From: an uncultured Altererythrobacter sp.
GTDB lineage: Bacteria; Pseudomonadota; Alphaproteobacteria; Sphingomonadales; Sphingomonadaceae
Length of the DNA stretch: 64,000 nucleotides
Direction of reading: 5' to 3'
Assembly (NCBI GenBank): GCA_947492235.1
Contig: CANLLZ010000001.1
Location: forward strand, 806,001-870,000
Shown here: positions 41,675 to 53,416 of the stretch, in pieces
Numbering within the stretch: position 1 is the first letter of the stretch
How the letters are laid out: each line of letters begins with the position of its first letter
Notes under the pieces: model-generated
Seen by the model: only the letters and a program-made list of their open reading frames with translations
What the model was told of the DNA's origin: nothing
Databases searched by the model: none
Program-made: the position numbers and the translations under genes

Positions 41675-44600
41675 GCGGTGAAGTCTATAAGCTCGAGGGC
41701 AGCCAGGCCGATGCGGTAAACCCTTCGGACAGCGTGTGGCTCTCGGCGAGCGCGGGCACGGGCAAGACGCAGGTGCTTTCCGCGCGGGTGCTGCGTCTTT
41801 TGTTGCAAGAGGATTGCCGCCCTGAAAGCCTGCTTTGCCTAACCTTTACGAAGGCCGGCGCGGCGGAGATGGCCACGCGGGTCAACGATGTGCTGGCCCG
41901 CTGGGTCATGCTGGATGAGGTCAAGCTGGCGGGCGAGCTGGGCGATATCGGTTCGCCTGCCGACCCCGCCACGCTCCGCCGCGCACGGATGCTGTTTGCG
42001 CAGGTACTCGATTGCCCCGGTGGCGGCCTCAGGATTGATACGATCCACGCTTTTTCGCAGTATCTGTTGGCGGCGTTTCCCGAAGAGGCCGATTTGCTGC
42101 CCGGCACCCGCGCGATGGAGGACCGCGACCGCGTGTTGTTGTCACGCGAAGTTCTGACGCGGGTTATCGCCACTGGCACGGATGCCGAGCGCGAGGCGCT
42201 GGCCGATCTTAGCGTGCGGCTTGGTCCCGACGGCGCGTTGGGGTGGCTGATGCAATGTGCCGGTGCGCGTGCGGCGTGGAATGGGCCTGCCGCATGGATT
42301 CCGCCCATGGCACCGCGCCTAAAACGCCTGTTCGGATTGCCTGCCGGTCTGGAAGAAGCCTCTCTTGCCGGGCAGTGCAGCGATGCCGATTTCGATATCG
42401 CTTCCTTGCGTCACTGTCGGGAATCTCTGGCAGCATGGGGGACAAAGACTGCTGGCGAGGCAACCGACTTCATCGACCAGTGGTTGGCTGCTGATCCGGG
42501 CGAGCGCTATCGCACTCTGGATGGTTTTTCGGGCACCCTGTTCACCCTGAAGGGTGAGCCGAAATCGCTCAAGAATGTCCTGAAAATCGATCCCGGCTAT
42601 GGTGAGCCGGTCGAGCGGGTGCAGGCCAATCTGGAGGTCATCGAGCAACAGGCGCGGCTACTGGCACTGGCCGAATGGCTGGCCCCTGCACTGGAACTGG
42701 GCCGGTCTTTTGCTCTCGCGTGGGAAGAGGCCAAGGAACGCGAAGGCCTAATCGATTTCGACGATCAGATCCGGCGCGCTGCGGACTTGCTCGGCAAAGG
42801 CGGGATGTCCGACTGGATCCGTTTCAAGCTGGACCGGCAGTTTGATCATATTCTGGTGGACGAGGCGCAGGATACCAACGAGGCGCAGTGGTCCATTGTG
42901 AAGGCGCTGACCGGGGATTTCTTCACTGGAATCGGCCAGCGCGACGGAAAGCTGCGGACGATCTTCGTAGTCGGCGACTACAAGCAGGCGATCTTCCGTT
43001 TTCAGGGCACCAGCCCTGAGAACTTTGCTGCGGCGAAGGAGACCTACAAGGCGCAAATTGCCAAGGCCGCTGCGGCCGCGCGCGACTATGCGCGGGATAA
43101 CCGCTCCGAACCGCCGATTGCATTGCGCGACCTGCGCGACCTCGATCTGGACCGCAGTTTCCGCACCACACAGCCCGTGCTCGATTTCGTCGATGCGGCG
43201 ATTGGTGCGGTAGGGTGGGAGGAGCTGGGCCTGCAGGAACCACCCAGCAGCCATCGAGGAGCCGAGCAGGCGGGATTTGTCCAGCTTTGGCGGCCCGTCA
43301 GCGCGCTCGAAGAGGACAGGGACCAGGCTGACAATGCTCCCGATGACAGCTGGCTCCCACCCGTCGAGCGGCGCATGGCAGATGGGATCGCAAAGCAGGT
43401 CAAGAAGTGGCTCGACGAAGGCCACCCGCTCGCCAAAGGCAAGCACCGCAATGCCGGGCCGGGTGACATCATGGTGCTGGTGCGTAAGCGCAAGGAGCTG
43501 GCCGGCCTGATCGTCGCGCGCCTGCATGCGGCAGGTGTGCCGGTGGCGGGTGTGGACAGATTGAGGCTGGGTGCACCTCTGGCGGTGAAGGATCTGGTCG
43601 CGGCGCTACGGTTTGCGGTCAATCCGCTGGATGATCTCAATCTGGCGAATGTGCTGGTGTCGCCGCTGGGCGGATGGTCGCAGGAAGACTTGCTGGAGCA
43701 CGGGCACCGGCCGCGCGGACAGCGGCTGTGGGATCATCTGGGGCGCAGTGACGCGCCGCTGGTGCGTGACACGGTTGCTCGCCTCGGCGATTTGCTGGCG
43801 CAAGTCGATTTCGAACCGCCTGAGGCGCTGCTCCACTGGATGCTTTCGGGGCCGTGGCAGGGCCGCCGCAAGCTGGTGGGCCGGTTGGGCAGCGAAGCGA
43901 ATGACCCGATCGACGAATTGCTGAACGCTGCATTTGCGTATTCGGCGTCGCACACCGCGAGCCTGACAGGCTTTCTCCAATGGTTCGATGCGGGCGAGGG
44001 CGAAGTCAAGCGCGAGGCCGGTGGCGGCGAGTCGCTGGTAAGGGTGATGACCGTGCACGGGTCCAAGGGCCTGCAATCGCCGATTGTCATTCTTGCCGAT
44101 GCCACGGGAAATCCACACGCTTCGCGGTCTTCCGGATTGTCGCTGGCAGAGGAGGAGGGCGGCGATGCGGCCCTGCCACTGCCGCCGCTGGGCAAGGAGG
44201 ACGTGCTGGGCCCGTTGTCCGACGAGGACGAGAAGCGCAAAAAGGAAGAGCTGCAGGAACACTGGCGTCTGCTCTATGTCGCGATGACCCGTGCGGAGGA
44301 GGCGCTGTATGTCGGCGGCGCGCTGGGCCTGCGTGAGAAGGCGCCCAATGAAGACAGCTGGTATGCCCGGCTAGAACCGCTGGTCGATGGCGAATTTGTC
44401 GATGACGATATCTGGGGGGCGAGCGCCGGATATGGACAATTGCCCGATCCGGTGCCCGCGAAGGCCGAAGCTGAGCCCGCGAAAGCCAAGCAGCCTGCTT
44501 TGCCGAATTGGGCAACCACGCCGGTCGGCCCGGAGCCGCGCCCACCGCGGCCGCTCGCGCCATCCTCTGCCGGGGACGAGCGCGGTGCCGATCCACCCTT

Positions 44601-45159
44601 GCCGCCAGAAGTGGCTGCGCAGGCCGCACGGCGCGGGACGGTAATCCACGGGCTGCTTGAACGCCTGCCCGACATTGCCGCCGAAAACCGTGAAGAGGCT
44701 GCGCGCCTCTGGCTGGCGCGGCAGGCAGGTGATTTCGACCAAGGCACGCAGGACGAAATGCTCCGGTCTGCCTTGACCGTTCTGGACGACCCCACCTTCG
44801 CGCCGCTTTTCAGTCCGCAATCTCTGGCGGAGGTTCCGCTCGCAGCGATTGTCGGGGGCAAGGTGATCAACGGCACCGCCGACCGTCTGTTGATCACGGC
44901 TGAGCGCATTCTGTTGGTCGACTACAAAACCGCGCGGCGGCCGCCTGCAAGTGCGGAGAATGTCTCGCGCTCCATCACTGCGCAGATGGCGGCCTATGTT
45001 GCCGTGCTGGAGGCGATCTATCCCGGGCGCGCCATTCAGGCCGGAGTGCTTTTCACCCATACCCCGCAATTGTTCGTGCTGGAGGATGCGGCTCTGGCCC
45101 CGCACAAAGCCGCATTGCAGGGGACGCAGGAAAGCTTTGTCACCAAGCGCGTTGAGTAA
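41671..45159 (+). CDS. addA: Double-strand break repair helicase AddA
   Basis: UvrD-like SF1 helicase with a RecB-family nuclease domain, 1162 residues. Helicase motif I is SASAGTGKTQVLSARVL; LLCLTFTKAGAAEMATRV, DHILVDEAQDTNEAQW, GDYKQAIFRFQGTSPENF, VMTVHGSKGLQSPIVIL and LLYVAMTRAEEALYV follow in order. The nuclease motif is LLVDYKTARRPP near residue 1090. The proline/alanine-rich stretch (about residues 930-965) links the helicase and nuclease halves. It is coupled to addB and followed by trxA after 47 bases. Confidence 0.95.
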   Translation: MSGEVYKLEGSQADAVNPSDSVWLSASAGTGKTQVLSARVLRLLLQEDCRPESLLCLTFTKAGAAEMATRVNDVLARWVMLDEVKLAGELGDIGSPADPATLRRARMLFAQVLDCPGGGLRIDTIHAFSQYLLAAFPEEADLLPGTRAMEDRDRVLLSREVLTRVIATGTDAEREALADLSVRLGPDGALGWLMQCAGARAAWNGPAAWIPPMAPRLKRLFGLPAGLEEASLAGQCSDADFDIASLRHCRESLAAWGTKTAGEATDFIDQWLAADPGERYRTLDGFSGTLFTLKGEPKSLKNVLKIDPGYGEPVERVQANLEVIEQQARLLALAEWLAPALELGRSFALAWEEAKEREGLIDFDDQIRRAADLLGKGGMSDWIRFKLDRQFDHILVDEAQDTNEAQWSIVKALTGDFFTGIGQRDGKLRTIFVVGDYKQAIFRFQGTSPENFAAAKETYKAQIAKAAAAARDYARDNRSEPPIALRDLRDLDLDRSFRTTQPVLDFVDAAIGAVGWEELGLQEPPSSHRGAEQAGFVQLWRPVSALEEDRDQADNAPDDSWLPPVERRMADGIAKQVKKWLDEGHPLAKGKHRNAGPGDIMVLVRKRKELAGLIVARLHAAGVPVAGVDRLRLGAPLAVKDLVAALRFAVNPLDDLNLANVLVSPLGGWSQEDLLEHGHRPRGQRLWDHLGRSDAPLVRDTVARLGDLLAQVDFEPPEALLHWMLSGPWQGRRKLVGRLGSEANDPIDELLNAAFAYSASHTASLTGFLQWFDAGEGEVKREAGGGESLVRVMTVHGSKGLQSPIVILADATGNPHASRSSGLSLAEEEGGDAALPLPPLGKEDVLGPLSDEDEKRKKEELQEHWRLLYVAMTRAEEALYVGGALGLREKAPNEDSWYARLEPLVDGEFVDDDIWGASAGYGQLPDPVPAKAEAEPAKAKQPALPNWATTPVGPEPRPPRPLAPSSAGDERGADPPLPPEVAAQAARRGTVIHGLLERLPDIAAENREEAARLWLARQAGDFDQGTQDEMLRSALTVLDDPTFAPLFSPQSLAEVPLAAIVGGKVINGTADRLLITAERILLVDYKTARRPPASAENVSRSITAQMAAYVAVLEAIYPGRAIQAGVLFTHTPQLFVLEDAALAPHKAALQGTQESFVTKRVE

Positions 45160-45206
45160 GCGAACAGCCATCCTACATAGGGTGCAACCAATCAGGAGAA
45201 CCAATC

Positions 45207-45527
45207 ATGGCCACCACCGCCGTTACCGACGAAAGCTTCAAAACCGACGTGCTGGAAAGCGACAAGCCCGTGCTGGTCGATTTCTGGGCCGAGTGGTGCG
45301 GGCCGTGTAAGATGATCGGCCCCTCGCTGGAGGAAATCAGCGAGGAACTGGGTGACAAGATCAAGATCACGAAGATGGACATTATGGAAAATACCGACAC
45401 TCCCAGCCAGCTGGGTGTGCGCGGCATTCCCTATCTGGCGCTCTACAAGGGCGGCGAGAAAGTGGCCGAAATGACCGGCGCTGCCCCCAAGAACCAGCTC
45501 AAATCCTGGATCGAAGAGCAGCTCTGA
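45207..45527 (+). CDS. trxA: Thioredoxin
   Basis: Cytoplasmic disulfide reductase of 106 residues with WAEWCGPCKMIGPSLEEIS (Cys31, Cys34) and the cis-proline loop VRGIPYLALYKGGEKVAEMTGA. Standard length. AGGAG precedes ATG 45207. It follows addA at 47 bases and is convergent with the phosphatase gene, whose stop is only two bases past its own. Confidence 0.97.
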   Translation: MATTAVTDESFKTDVLESDKPVLVDFWAEWCGPCKMIGPSLEEISEELGDKIKITKMDIMENTDTPSQLGVRGIPYLALYKGGEKVAEMTGAAPKNQLKSWIEEQL

Positions 45528-45528
45528 G

Positions 45529-46335
45529 CTAGCCCCGGTTCGCCTGCAACCGGGCGACGAACGCATCGAATATTTCGGGGGACGAAGCTCCGATAAGCCC
45601 GGGCTTGTCGGGCTCGTCCACCCGGTATTCGGTGCCATCGACGCGGGCTGCTTTGCCGCCTGCTTCGTTCAACCACAAAATTCCGGCGGCATGATCCCAC
45701 GGGAGCGTGCGCTTGAAGCTGGAAACGTCGTTCTGACCCAGCGCGAGGCGCGGATATTGCTCTGCGGCACAGCGCGGGATGTCGACCAGATCATAGTAGG
45801 GCGCGATGGTGCGGTTGACCATTTCCTGTTGTTCCTCGGTCAGGAACATCATCGAGATGGCAGCAATCGGCTTGGCTCCTGCCCCGGTTGGCTGAGAAGT
45901 TATGGTCTCGCCATTGACCTGTGCGCCTTGGCCCAGATGCGCCGAGCAGAAGCGGCCTGACAGGCAGTCGAGAATCCAGCCCGATTGGCACAGCCCGCCG
46001 AAGGATCGGGCGATAATGATGCCGAAGGGCGGCTGTCCGTGGGCGAAATTATGCGTCCCGTCGATCGGGTCGATTATCCAGCAATCACCCGACAGGGCGT
46101 CCATGATCGATGGATCGGCATGAACCGCTTCCTCGCCGACAATCGCCGGATCGCTGTCGATAGCGGCGAGCCCTTCGGCCAGCATCACTTCTGCCTCGCG
46201 GTCGGCGATGGTGACCAGATCGTCCGAGGCCTTCTCGATAATCTCACCCTTGGCCAGATTCTGGAAGCGCGGGAGGATTACCTCCTGCGTGACGCGCTTC
46301 ATCAACGTCTCGATCTGGCGGTCAAGCGCGTTCAC
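45529..46335 (-). CDS. Inositol monophosphatase family protein
   Basis: Mg-dependent sugar phosphatase of the IMPase/HisN/CysQ superfamily, 268 residues. Metal and substrate motifs: GEEAVHADPSIMDALSGDCWIIDPIDGTHNFAHGQP (the DPIDGT motif), PRCAAEQYPRLALGQND and the second motif PWDHAAGILWLNEAGG. The substrate is not set by motif alone; histidinol phosphate, inositol phosphate or PAP-type are all possible. It starts at GTG 46335, overlapping the argJ stop (GTGA), so the two are translationally coupled. The longer ATG start at 46389 would lie inside argJ. Confidence 0.9.
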   Translation of the reverse strand: MNALDRQIETLMKRVTQEVILPRFQNLAKGEIIEKASDDLVTIADREAEVMLAEGLAAIDSDPAIVGEEAVHADPSIMDALSGDCWIIDPIDGTHNFAHGQPPFGIIIARSFGGLCQSGWILDCLSGRFCSAHLGQGAQVNGETITSQPTGAGAKPIAAISMMFLTEEQQEMVNRTIAPYYDLVDIPRCAAEQYPRLALGQNDVSSFKRTLPWDHAAGILWLNEAGGKAARVDGTEYRVDEPDKPGLIGASSPEIFDAFVARLQANRG

Positions 46336-47558
46336 GAGCGGTAATCCGCGTTGATGGCGATGTAGCCATGGGTGAGATCGCAGGTCCACACAGAGGCGCG
46401 TCCATCGCCCAATCCCAGATCGACTTGCACGGTGATCTCCTCGCCCTTCAAATGCGCCGCGAGAGGCGCTTCGTCGAAACCGTCCACCGGTTGCCCGTCG
46501 CGTGCGGCCCAGTGTCCGCCAAAGCCGATCGAGAGTTTGTCGCGGTCCGCAGGCTCACCCGCCTTGCCCACGGCCATGACGACGCGGCCCCAATTCGCGT
46601 CCTCACCAGCAATCGCGGTTTTCACCAGCGGGGAATTGGCAATCGCCATGCCCACGCGGCGCGCGCTGTCATTGCTCGCCGCGCCGGTGACGGAAATTTC
46701 GATAAATTTGCTCGCGCCTTCGCCGTCGCGCACCACCAATTGCGCCAGCTCACGGCACACCTGTTCGAGTGCTGCGGCAAAGGCGTCGGCCCCGGGATCT
46801 TCCGAGCGGGCCAAGGGCGTATTGCCTGCTTTTCCTGTGGCGAACACCAGCACGGTGTCGCTGGTGGACGTGTCGCCATCGACTGTGATGCAGGAGAACG
46901 TCCGCGCGTTGATCTCGCTCAGCATTTGCTGGAGGTACGCAGGTTCCACGGCGGCATCGGTAAATATGTAGCCCAGCATCGTCGCCATATCCGGCGCGAT
47001 CATTCCGCTGCCTTTGATAATCCCGGACAGCTCCACGCGCTGTCCGCCGACCATCGCCGCAGCGCCTGCGCCCTTGGTAAAGGTATCGGTCGTCCCGATG
47101 GCCTTGGCGGCTGCTTCCCAGCCGACCGGCTCCGCCGTCATTGCGGTATCTACACCGGCGACAGCCACGTCCTTGGGCAGCGGCACTCCGATCACGCCGG
47201 TGGAGGAGACGAACACCTCTTCGCGTGAGCAGCCGATGCCGCCCGCGACTTGCTCCATGATGGCTTCCACCGCCTCGCGCCCGCGATATCCGGTAAAGGC
47301 GTTGGCATTTCCGGCATTGACCACCAGTGCCCGCGCCCGTCCGGACTTGACCTGCTCGCGGCCCAGTTCCACCTCGCTGGAGGCGCAGGCGCTTTGGGTG
47401 AATACGCCTGCCACAGCGGTGCCTTCGCTCAGCTCCGCGAACGTGAGGTCCGCGCGGTCCCAGTCTTTATACCCGGCTCGCACGGTTCGCAGTGTAACGC
47501 CGGCGATGGCCGGCAATTCGGGAAAAGGGCGAGCGAGCGGGGAGGGGGCAAGGTCCAT
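46332..47558 (-). CDS. argJ: Bifunctional ornithine acetyltransferase/N-acetylglutamate synthase
   Basis: Recycles the acetyl group in arginine synthesis; 408 residues, made as a precursor that splits itself into alpha and beta chains at a conserved Ala-Thr. The cleavage region is IIKGSGMIAPDMATMLGYIFTDAA, where most relatives have APN or APH before MATML. Other motifs are SPLARPFPELP, VVNAGNANAFTG, VFVSSTGVIGVPLP and CITVDGDTSTSDTVL, and the end HGYIAINADYRS. ATG 47558 is used; the extra residues in the longer ORF are not conserved-looking. It is divergent from a small secreted protein gene. Confidence 0.95.
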   Translation of the reverse strand: MDLAPSPLARPFPELPAIAGVTLRTVRAGYKDWDRADLTFAELSEGTAVAGVFTQSACASSEVELGREQVKSGRARALVVNAGNANAFTGYRGREAVEAIMEQVAGGIGCSREEVFVSSTGVIGVPLPKDVAVAGVDTAMTAEPVGWEAAAKAIGTTDTFTKGAGAAAMVGGQRVELSGIIKGSGMIAPDMATMLGYIFTDAAVEPAYLQQMLSEINARTFSCITVDGDTSTSDTVLVFATGKAGNTPLARSEDPGADAFAAALEQVCRELAQLVVRDGEGASKFIEISVTGAASNDSARRVGMAIANSPLVKTAIAGEDANWGRVVMAVGKAGEPADRDKLSIGFGGHWAARDGQPVDGFDEAPLAAHLKGEEITVQVDLGLGDGRASVWTCDLTHGYIAINADYRS

Positions 47559-47653
47559 AGGCGCAGCGACTATGCCAGCGCGGGGTCTTTTTCCAGACCT
47601 AGGATCGGCCCTGCATGGACTTGTTAGGAAACCCTCCCTATCTGGGCGACACA

Positions 47654-47926
47654 ATGATGCGCCGTTTCCTCACTCTGCTTGCCGTATTGAGCGGCTTTGC
47701 CGTTATCGGCGCGCCGGTGCAGGCGCAGCCAGCGCAAGGCGCAGCTGCAGCTTGTGAAGCGAGTGCTTTTGCGGATCAGAGCCTGCAAGCCACACCTGCC
47801 GCGATTGCGAACGGCATGGCATCAAAGCGAAGCCTGACCAGTGCATTCCCGCATGCGGAACCCGCAGCCCTGTTCTGCCCGGAAGCGCCTCCCGTGCGCC
47901 TGCGGATCGACCGCGCGCACACATAA
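47654..47926 (+). CDS. Small secreted protein, unknown function
   Basis: A 90-residue protein with a clear signal peptide (MMRRFLTLLAVLSGFAVIGAPVQA, cleavage before QPAQG). The mature part is about 65 residues with two cysteines (ACEASAF and LFCPEAPP) and no recognised domain. Length and composition suggest a periplasmic accessory protein. It lies between divergent argJ and secA, transcribed as secA. No strong ribosome site is visible, and an in-frame upstream ATG at 47615 extends it without a signal, so I use 47654. Confidence 0.6.
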   Translation: MMRRFLTLLAVLSGFAVIGAPVQAQPAQGAAAACEASAFADQSLQATPAAIANGMASKRSLTSAFPHAEPAALFCPEAPPVRLRIDRAHT

Positions 47927-48025
47927 GCCGGTAACGCACAAGACTATCAGCCTCGCCGTCCGCATCAGGACCGGCGCGCATCTCTCGTAATTCGTTCAAA
48001 ATCTTTACGCCAAGGTGGACAGTTC

Positions 48026-50767
<2,742 letters not shown>

Positions 50768-50774
50768 GGGAAAT

Positions 50775-50798
50775 GTGGGCGGCAATCGCGCCGCCCAC
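50775..50798. other. Stem-loop after secA
   Basis: Perfect nine-base-pair stem GTGGGCGGC/GCCGCCCAC with a 6-base loop, in the gap after secA and before the sulfotransferase-like gene. There is no T run, so it is not a classical terminator; it may be an mRNA-end stabiliser or chance. Confidence 0.5.
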
Positions 50799-50828
50799 GC
50801 GCCAGCGAGGTTGCAGGGGGCTTCAAAC

Positions 50829-51542
50829 TTGATACTGCTGAAGCAGCATGATGTATTGTTTTTGAAGCCGCGCAAAGTGGCAGGGACATCTTTCGAGATG
50901 GCTCTGTCGCGGTTTGCGGGGCGCGGGGACATCATCACGCCTATCCTCCCCGAGGAGGAACGGGAGCGGATCAGGCGCGGCTATGCTGGCAAGCGCAATT
51001 ACCGATACCGGCCGTGGGAATTGACGCGCCGCCAGCTCAAACCCGTTGCCCGTGAGCTTCGCTATCCATACAAATTCTACAACCATACCTCGGCTCATGA
51101 AGCGCGGGAACGACTGGCGCCCGGCGTCTTCGATAAGGCCTTGAAAGTTTCGATCGTGCGCGACCCCTTCGACGTACTGGTTTCGCAGTTTTACAATCAG
51201 GGTCACGCGAATGACGATCCAGCAGCGTTCGCCAACTGGGCTCGAACGCATTCAAAATTCGTTACTGTGAACGAGAAGCAGTATTACTGTCATGGCGAAT
51301 ATGTCGTCGATCACATGATCCGGTACGAGCATATTGCAGAGGATGTCGCCCGACTTGAGGCGCTACGTCCCGGTCTGGCGGGCCTTGGTGAAACGTTTGC
51401 CAGTTTTTCAGCAAAGGCCCATTTCCGCCCCAGCAACACCGGACCGCAGAGGATGTTTGCTGGGTCAGATGGATTGGTGGAAACCGTCCGGTTTCTTGCG
51501 GCCCCCGTGTGCGAGCGATTTGGCTATGACGTGCCTAGGTGA
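50829..51542 (+). CDS. Sulfotransferase-like protein (TTG start)
   Basis: Protein of 237 residues resembling Sulfotransfer_2/carbohydrate sulfotransferase-like enzymes. The 5'-phosphosulfate-type loop is at LFLKPRKVAGTSFEMALSRF, near residue 15, and the 3'-phosphate-type segment is VSIVRDPFDVLVSQFYNQGH. YEHIAEDVARLEALRPGLAG and AHFRPSNTGPQRMF are also common in this group. No ATG exists in a sensible place, so TTG 50829 with GGGGG upstream is chosen. The sulfate acceptor is unknown; a TauE/SafE exporter gene follows after 33 bases. Domain assignment is probable, not certain. Confidence 0.7.
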   Translation: MILLKQHDVLFLKPRKVAGTSFEMALSRFAGRGDIITPILPEEERERIRRGYAGKRNYRYRPWELTRRQLKPVARELRYPYKFYNHTSAHEARERLAPGVFDKALKVSIVRDPFDVLVSQFYNQGHANDDPAAFANWARTHSKFVTVNEKQYYCHGEYVVDHMIRYEHIAEDVARLEALRPGLAGLGETFASFSAKAHFRPSNTGPQRMFAGSDGLVETVRFLAAPVCERFGYDVPR

Positions 51543-51575
51543 GATCTTGGCATATCACCTGCGCCAAATTTTCTG

Positions 51576-52313
51576 ATGATCTGGCTCGCCGCCGCCTTCT
51601 TCGTCACGGCGTTGCTCTACGCGTCGGTCGGGTTCGGAGGCGGATCGACCTACAGCGCTCTTCTGGCGCTTTCGGGGTTCGATTACCGATTGCTCCCGAT
51701 CCTATCACTGATCTGTAATGTCGCGGTGGTGGCAGGCAGCAGCATCCGCTTTGCCCGTGCCGGTGTGACGCCGTGGAAGGGTGCTTTGCTGCTGACAGCC
51801 TTAGCCGCGCCGGCGGCGTTAGTTGGCGGGCTGACACCAATCCGCGAGGATGCTTTCTTCATCCTGCTTGGCGGCTGCCTGGTGTTGGCGGGGCTGGCCC
51901 TCTTTGTCCCTCAGCGCAGCCAGAGCGACACACCGACACGTTGGGTGCGGTTTATGCCCGTTGCCGCTGTTCCGCTGGGGTTCTTGTCGGGCCTTGTGGG
52001 CATAGGCGGCGGTATATTCCTTGCGCCGCTTCTGCATCTCACACGCTGGAACGAGACGCGTGCGATCGCGGCCACGGCCAGCCTCTTTATTCTTGTCAAT
52101 TCCCTGTTCGGGCTGGCGGGGCAATTGCTCAAGAACGGGTCCGACCGGCTTGGCGAAGCCGCAGCATTCGGCCTGCCCCTCATGATCGCGGTGGTGATCG
52201 GCGGACAGATCGGAAGCCTGCTCGCGCTAAGAGTGTTTCCTGCACGGGTCATCCGCATGCTGACCGCCGCGCTGACCATCTGGGTCGGCGGGCGCTTGCT
52301 GCTTTCGATGTGA
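51576..52313 (+). CDS. TauE/SafE family sulfite exporter-like permease
   Basis: Membrane protein of 245 residues with about eight hydrophobic segments. The family signature is IWLAAAFFVTALLYASVGFGGGSTYSALLALSGF at the start, and the second repeat half is MPVAAVPLGFLSGLVGIGGGIFLAPLLHLTRWNETRAIAATASLFILVNSLFGLAGQL. Members export sulfite, sulfonates or other organic anions. Pairing with a sulfotransferase-like gene upstream hints at sulfur-compound handling, but the substrate is unproven. Confidence 0.9.
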   Translation: MIWLAAAFFVTALLYASVGFGGGSTYSALLALSGFDYRLLPILSLICNVAVVAGSSIRFARAGVTPWKGALLLTALAAPAALVGGLTPIREDAFFILLGGCLVLAGLALFVPQRSQSDTPTRWVRFMPVAAVPLGFLSGLVGIGGGIFLAPLLHLTRWNETRAIAATASLFILVNSLFGLAGQLLKNGSDRLGEAAAFGLPLMIAVVIGGQIGSLLALRVFPARVIRMLTAALTIWVGGRLLLSM

Positions 52314-52319
52314 AGAAAA

Positions 52320-52394
52320 TGGCTCCCCGAGTTGGATTCGAACCAACGACCAAGTGATTAACAGTCACCTACTCTACCGCTGAGCTATCGGGGA
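52320..52394 (-). tRNA. tRNA-Asn (anticodon GTT)
   Basis: Reverse-complement gene with acceptor TCCCCGA/TCGGGGA, D-arm TAGCTCAGCGGTAGAGTA, anticodon loop CTGTTAA (GTT), T-arm GTTGGTTCGAATCCAAC, discriminator G and encoded CCA at 52320-52322. About 75 bases. Confidence 0.97.
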
Positions 52395-52526
52395 GCAGCC
52401 CCCAAGCGGTATGGAGGGGGCAGGGCTGGGCCTATATGGGTGCGCAAAACCTTTGGCAAGGCCCGTTCTCGCTCAAATGAAGCTTGAGGCAAAAAACCTG
52501 CCTTCGCCGGGGAAAATACCCGGAGT

Positions 52527-53315
52527 TCAGGTGACGAATTGCTCGGCGACAATCCGCTCGTCCAGCGTGTGACCCTTGTCGAACAGCAGCGTCAGTTGCT
52601 GTTCGCGTGAGATCGAGATGCGGACTTCCGCGATATCGCGAAATTCGGTCTGGTCGGCAACAACCGCAACCGGGCGCTTATCGGGCTCGCGCACTTTGAA
52701 CGTCACGTCATTGCGTTCCGGCAGAACCGCGCCGCGCCAGCGGCGCGGGCGGAACGCGCTGATCGGGGTGAGGGCAATCAACTCGGAATCGAGCGGCAGG
52801 ATTGGGCCGTTGGCGCTGAAATTATACGCTGTCGAGCCTGCAGGAGTGGCCACCAGCACACCGTCGCACACCAGCTCCTGAATCCGGACCTTGTCGCGCA
52901 CGCTGACCTCGATCTTCGCAGTCTGGCGGGTTTCGCGCAGGAGCGAGACTTCGTTGATGGCAAACCGGGTGTGGGTCTTGCCGTCCTGTGTGATGGCTTC
53001 CATCCACAGCGGGGCGATGTCGCGGTCGATCGCGCGGTTGACGGAGGAGAGGAGGTCCACCCGCTTGCGCGGCTTGTTCATCAGAAACCCGACAGTTCCC
53101 ATATTGATACCGTAAACCGGCTTCAGCTGATGGTCATCGAGCATCTGATGGAGTGTCTGGAGCATGAAACCATCACCGCCCAGAACCACCACCGCATCGG
53201 CATCGTCCAGCGCGACAAATTCATACTGCGCAGACAATTCGGCGGCCGCCTGCTGCGCCCGCTCGGTCTCGACGGCCAGCAATGCCAGCTTCGTGAATTG
53301 ATGCGAACCGCCCAT
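52527..53315 (-). CDS. nadK: NAD kinase
   Basis: ATP-dependent phosphorylation of NAD to NADP, 262 residues. The GGDG motif is VVVLGGDGFMLQTLHQM, followed by KPVYGINMGTVGFLMNKP, NEVSLLRETRQTAKIEV (NE motif) and CDGVLVATPAGSTAYNFSANGPILPL. I start at ATG 53315, six bases from GGAGA; the longer ORF from 53393 adds a non-conserved-looking tail. It lies between tRNA-Asn and the EAL protein gene, divergent from the latter. It may fit with the NADPH users here, but no link is shown. Confidence 0.96.
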   Translation of the reverse strand: MGGSHQFTKLALLAVETERAQQAAAELSAQYEFVALDDADAVVVLGGDGFMLQTLHQMLDDHQLKPVYGINMGTVGFLMNKPRKRVDLLSSVNRAIDRDIAPLWMEAITQDGKTHTRFAINEVSLLRETRQTAKIEVSVRDKVRIQELVCDGVLVATPAGSTAYNFSANGPILPLDSELIALTPISAFRPRRWRGAVLPERNDVTFKVREPDKRPVAVVADQTEFRDIAEVRISISREQQLTLLFDKGHTLDERIVAEQFVT

Positions 53316-53416
53316 GCCTGTCTCCGAACCCGGTAATCTTGCGCTGCCGTCCCATAAGATGACGGCTTCGTCAAAGGCCAAAGACACGGGCACGAAGCGG
53401 GCCTAGGGCCAAGGAT

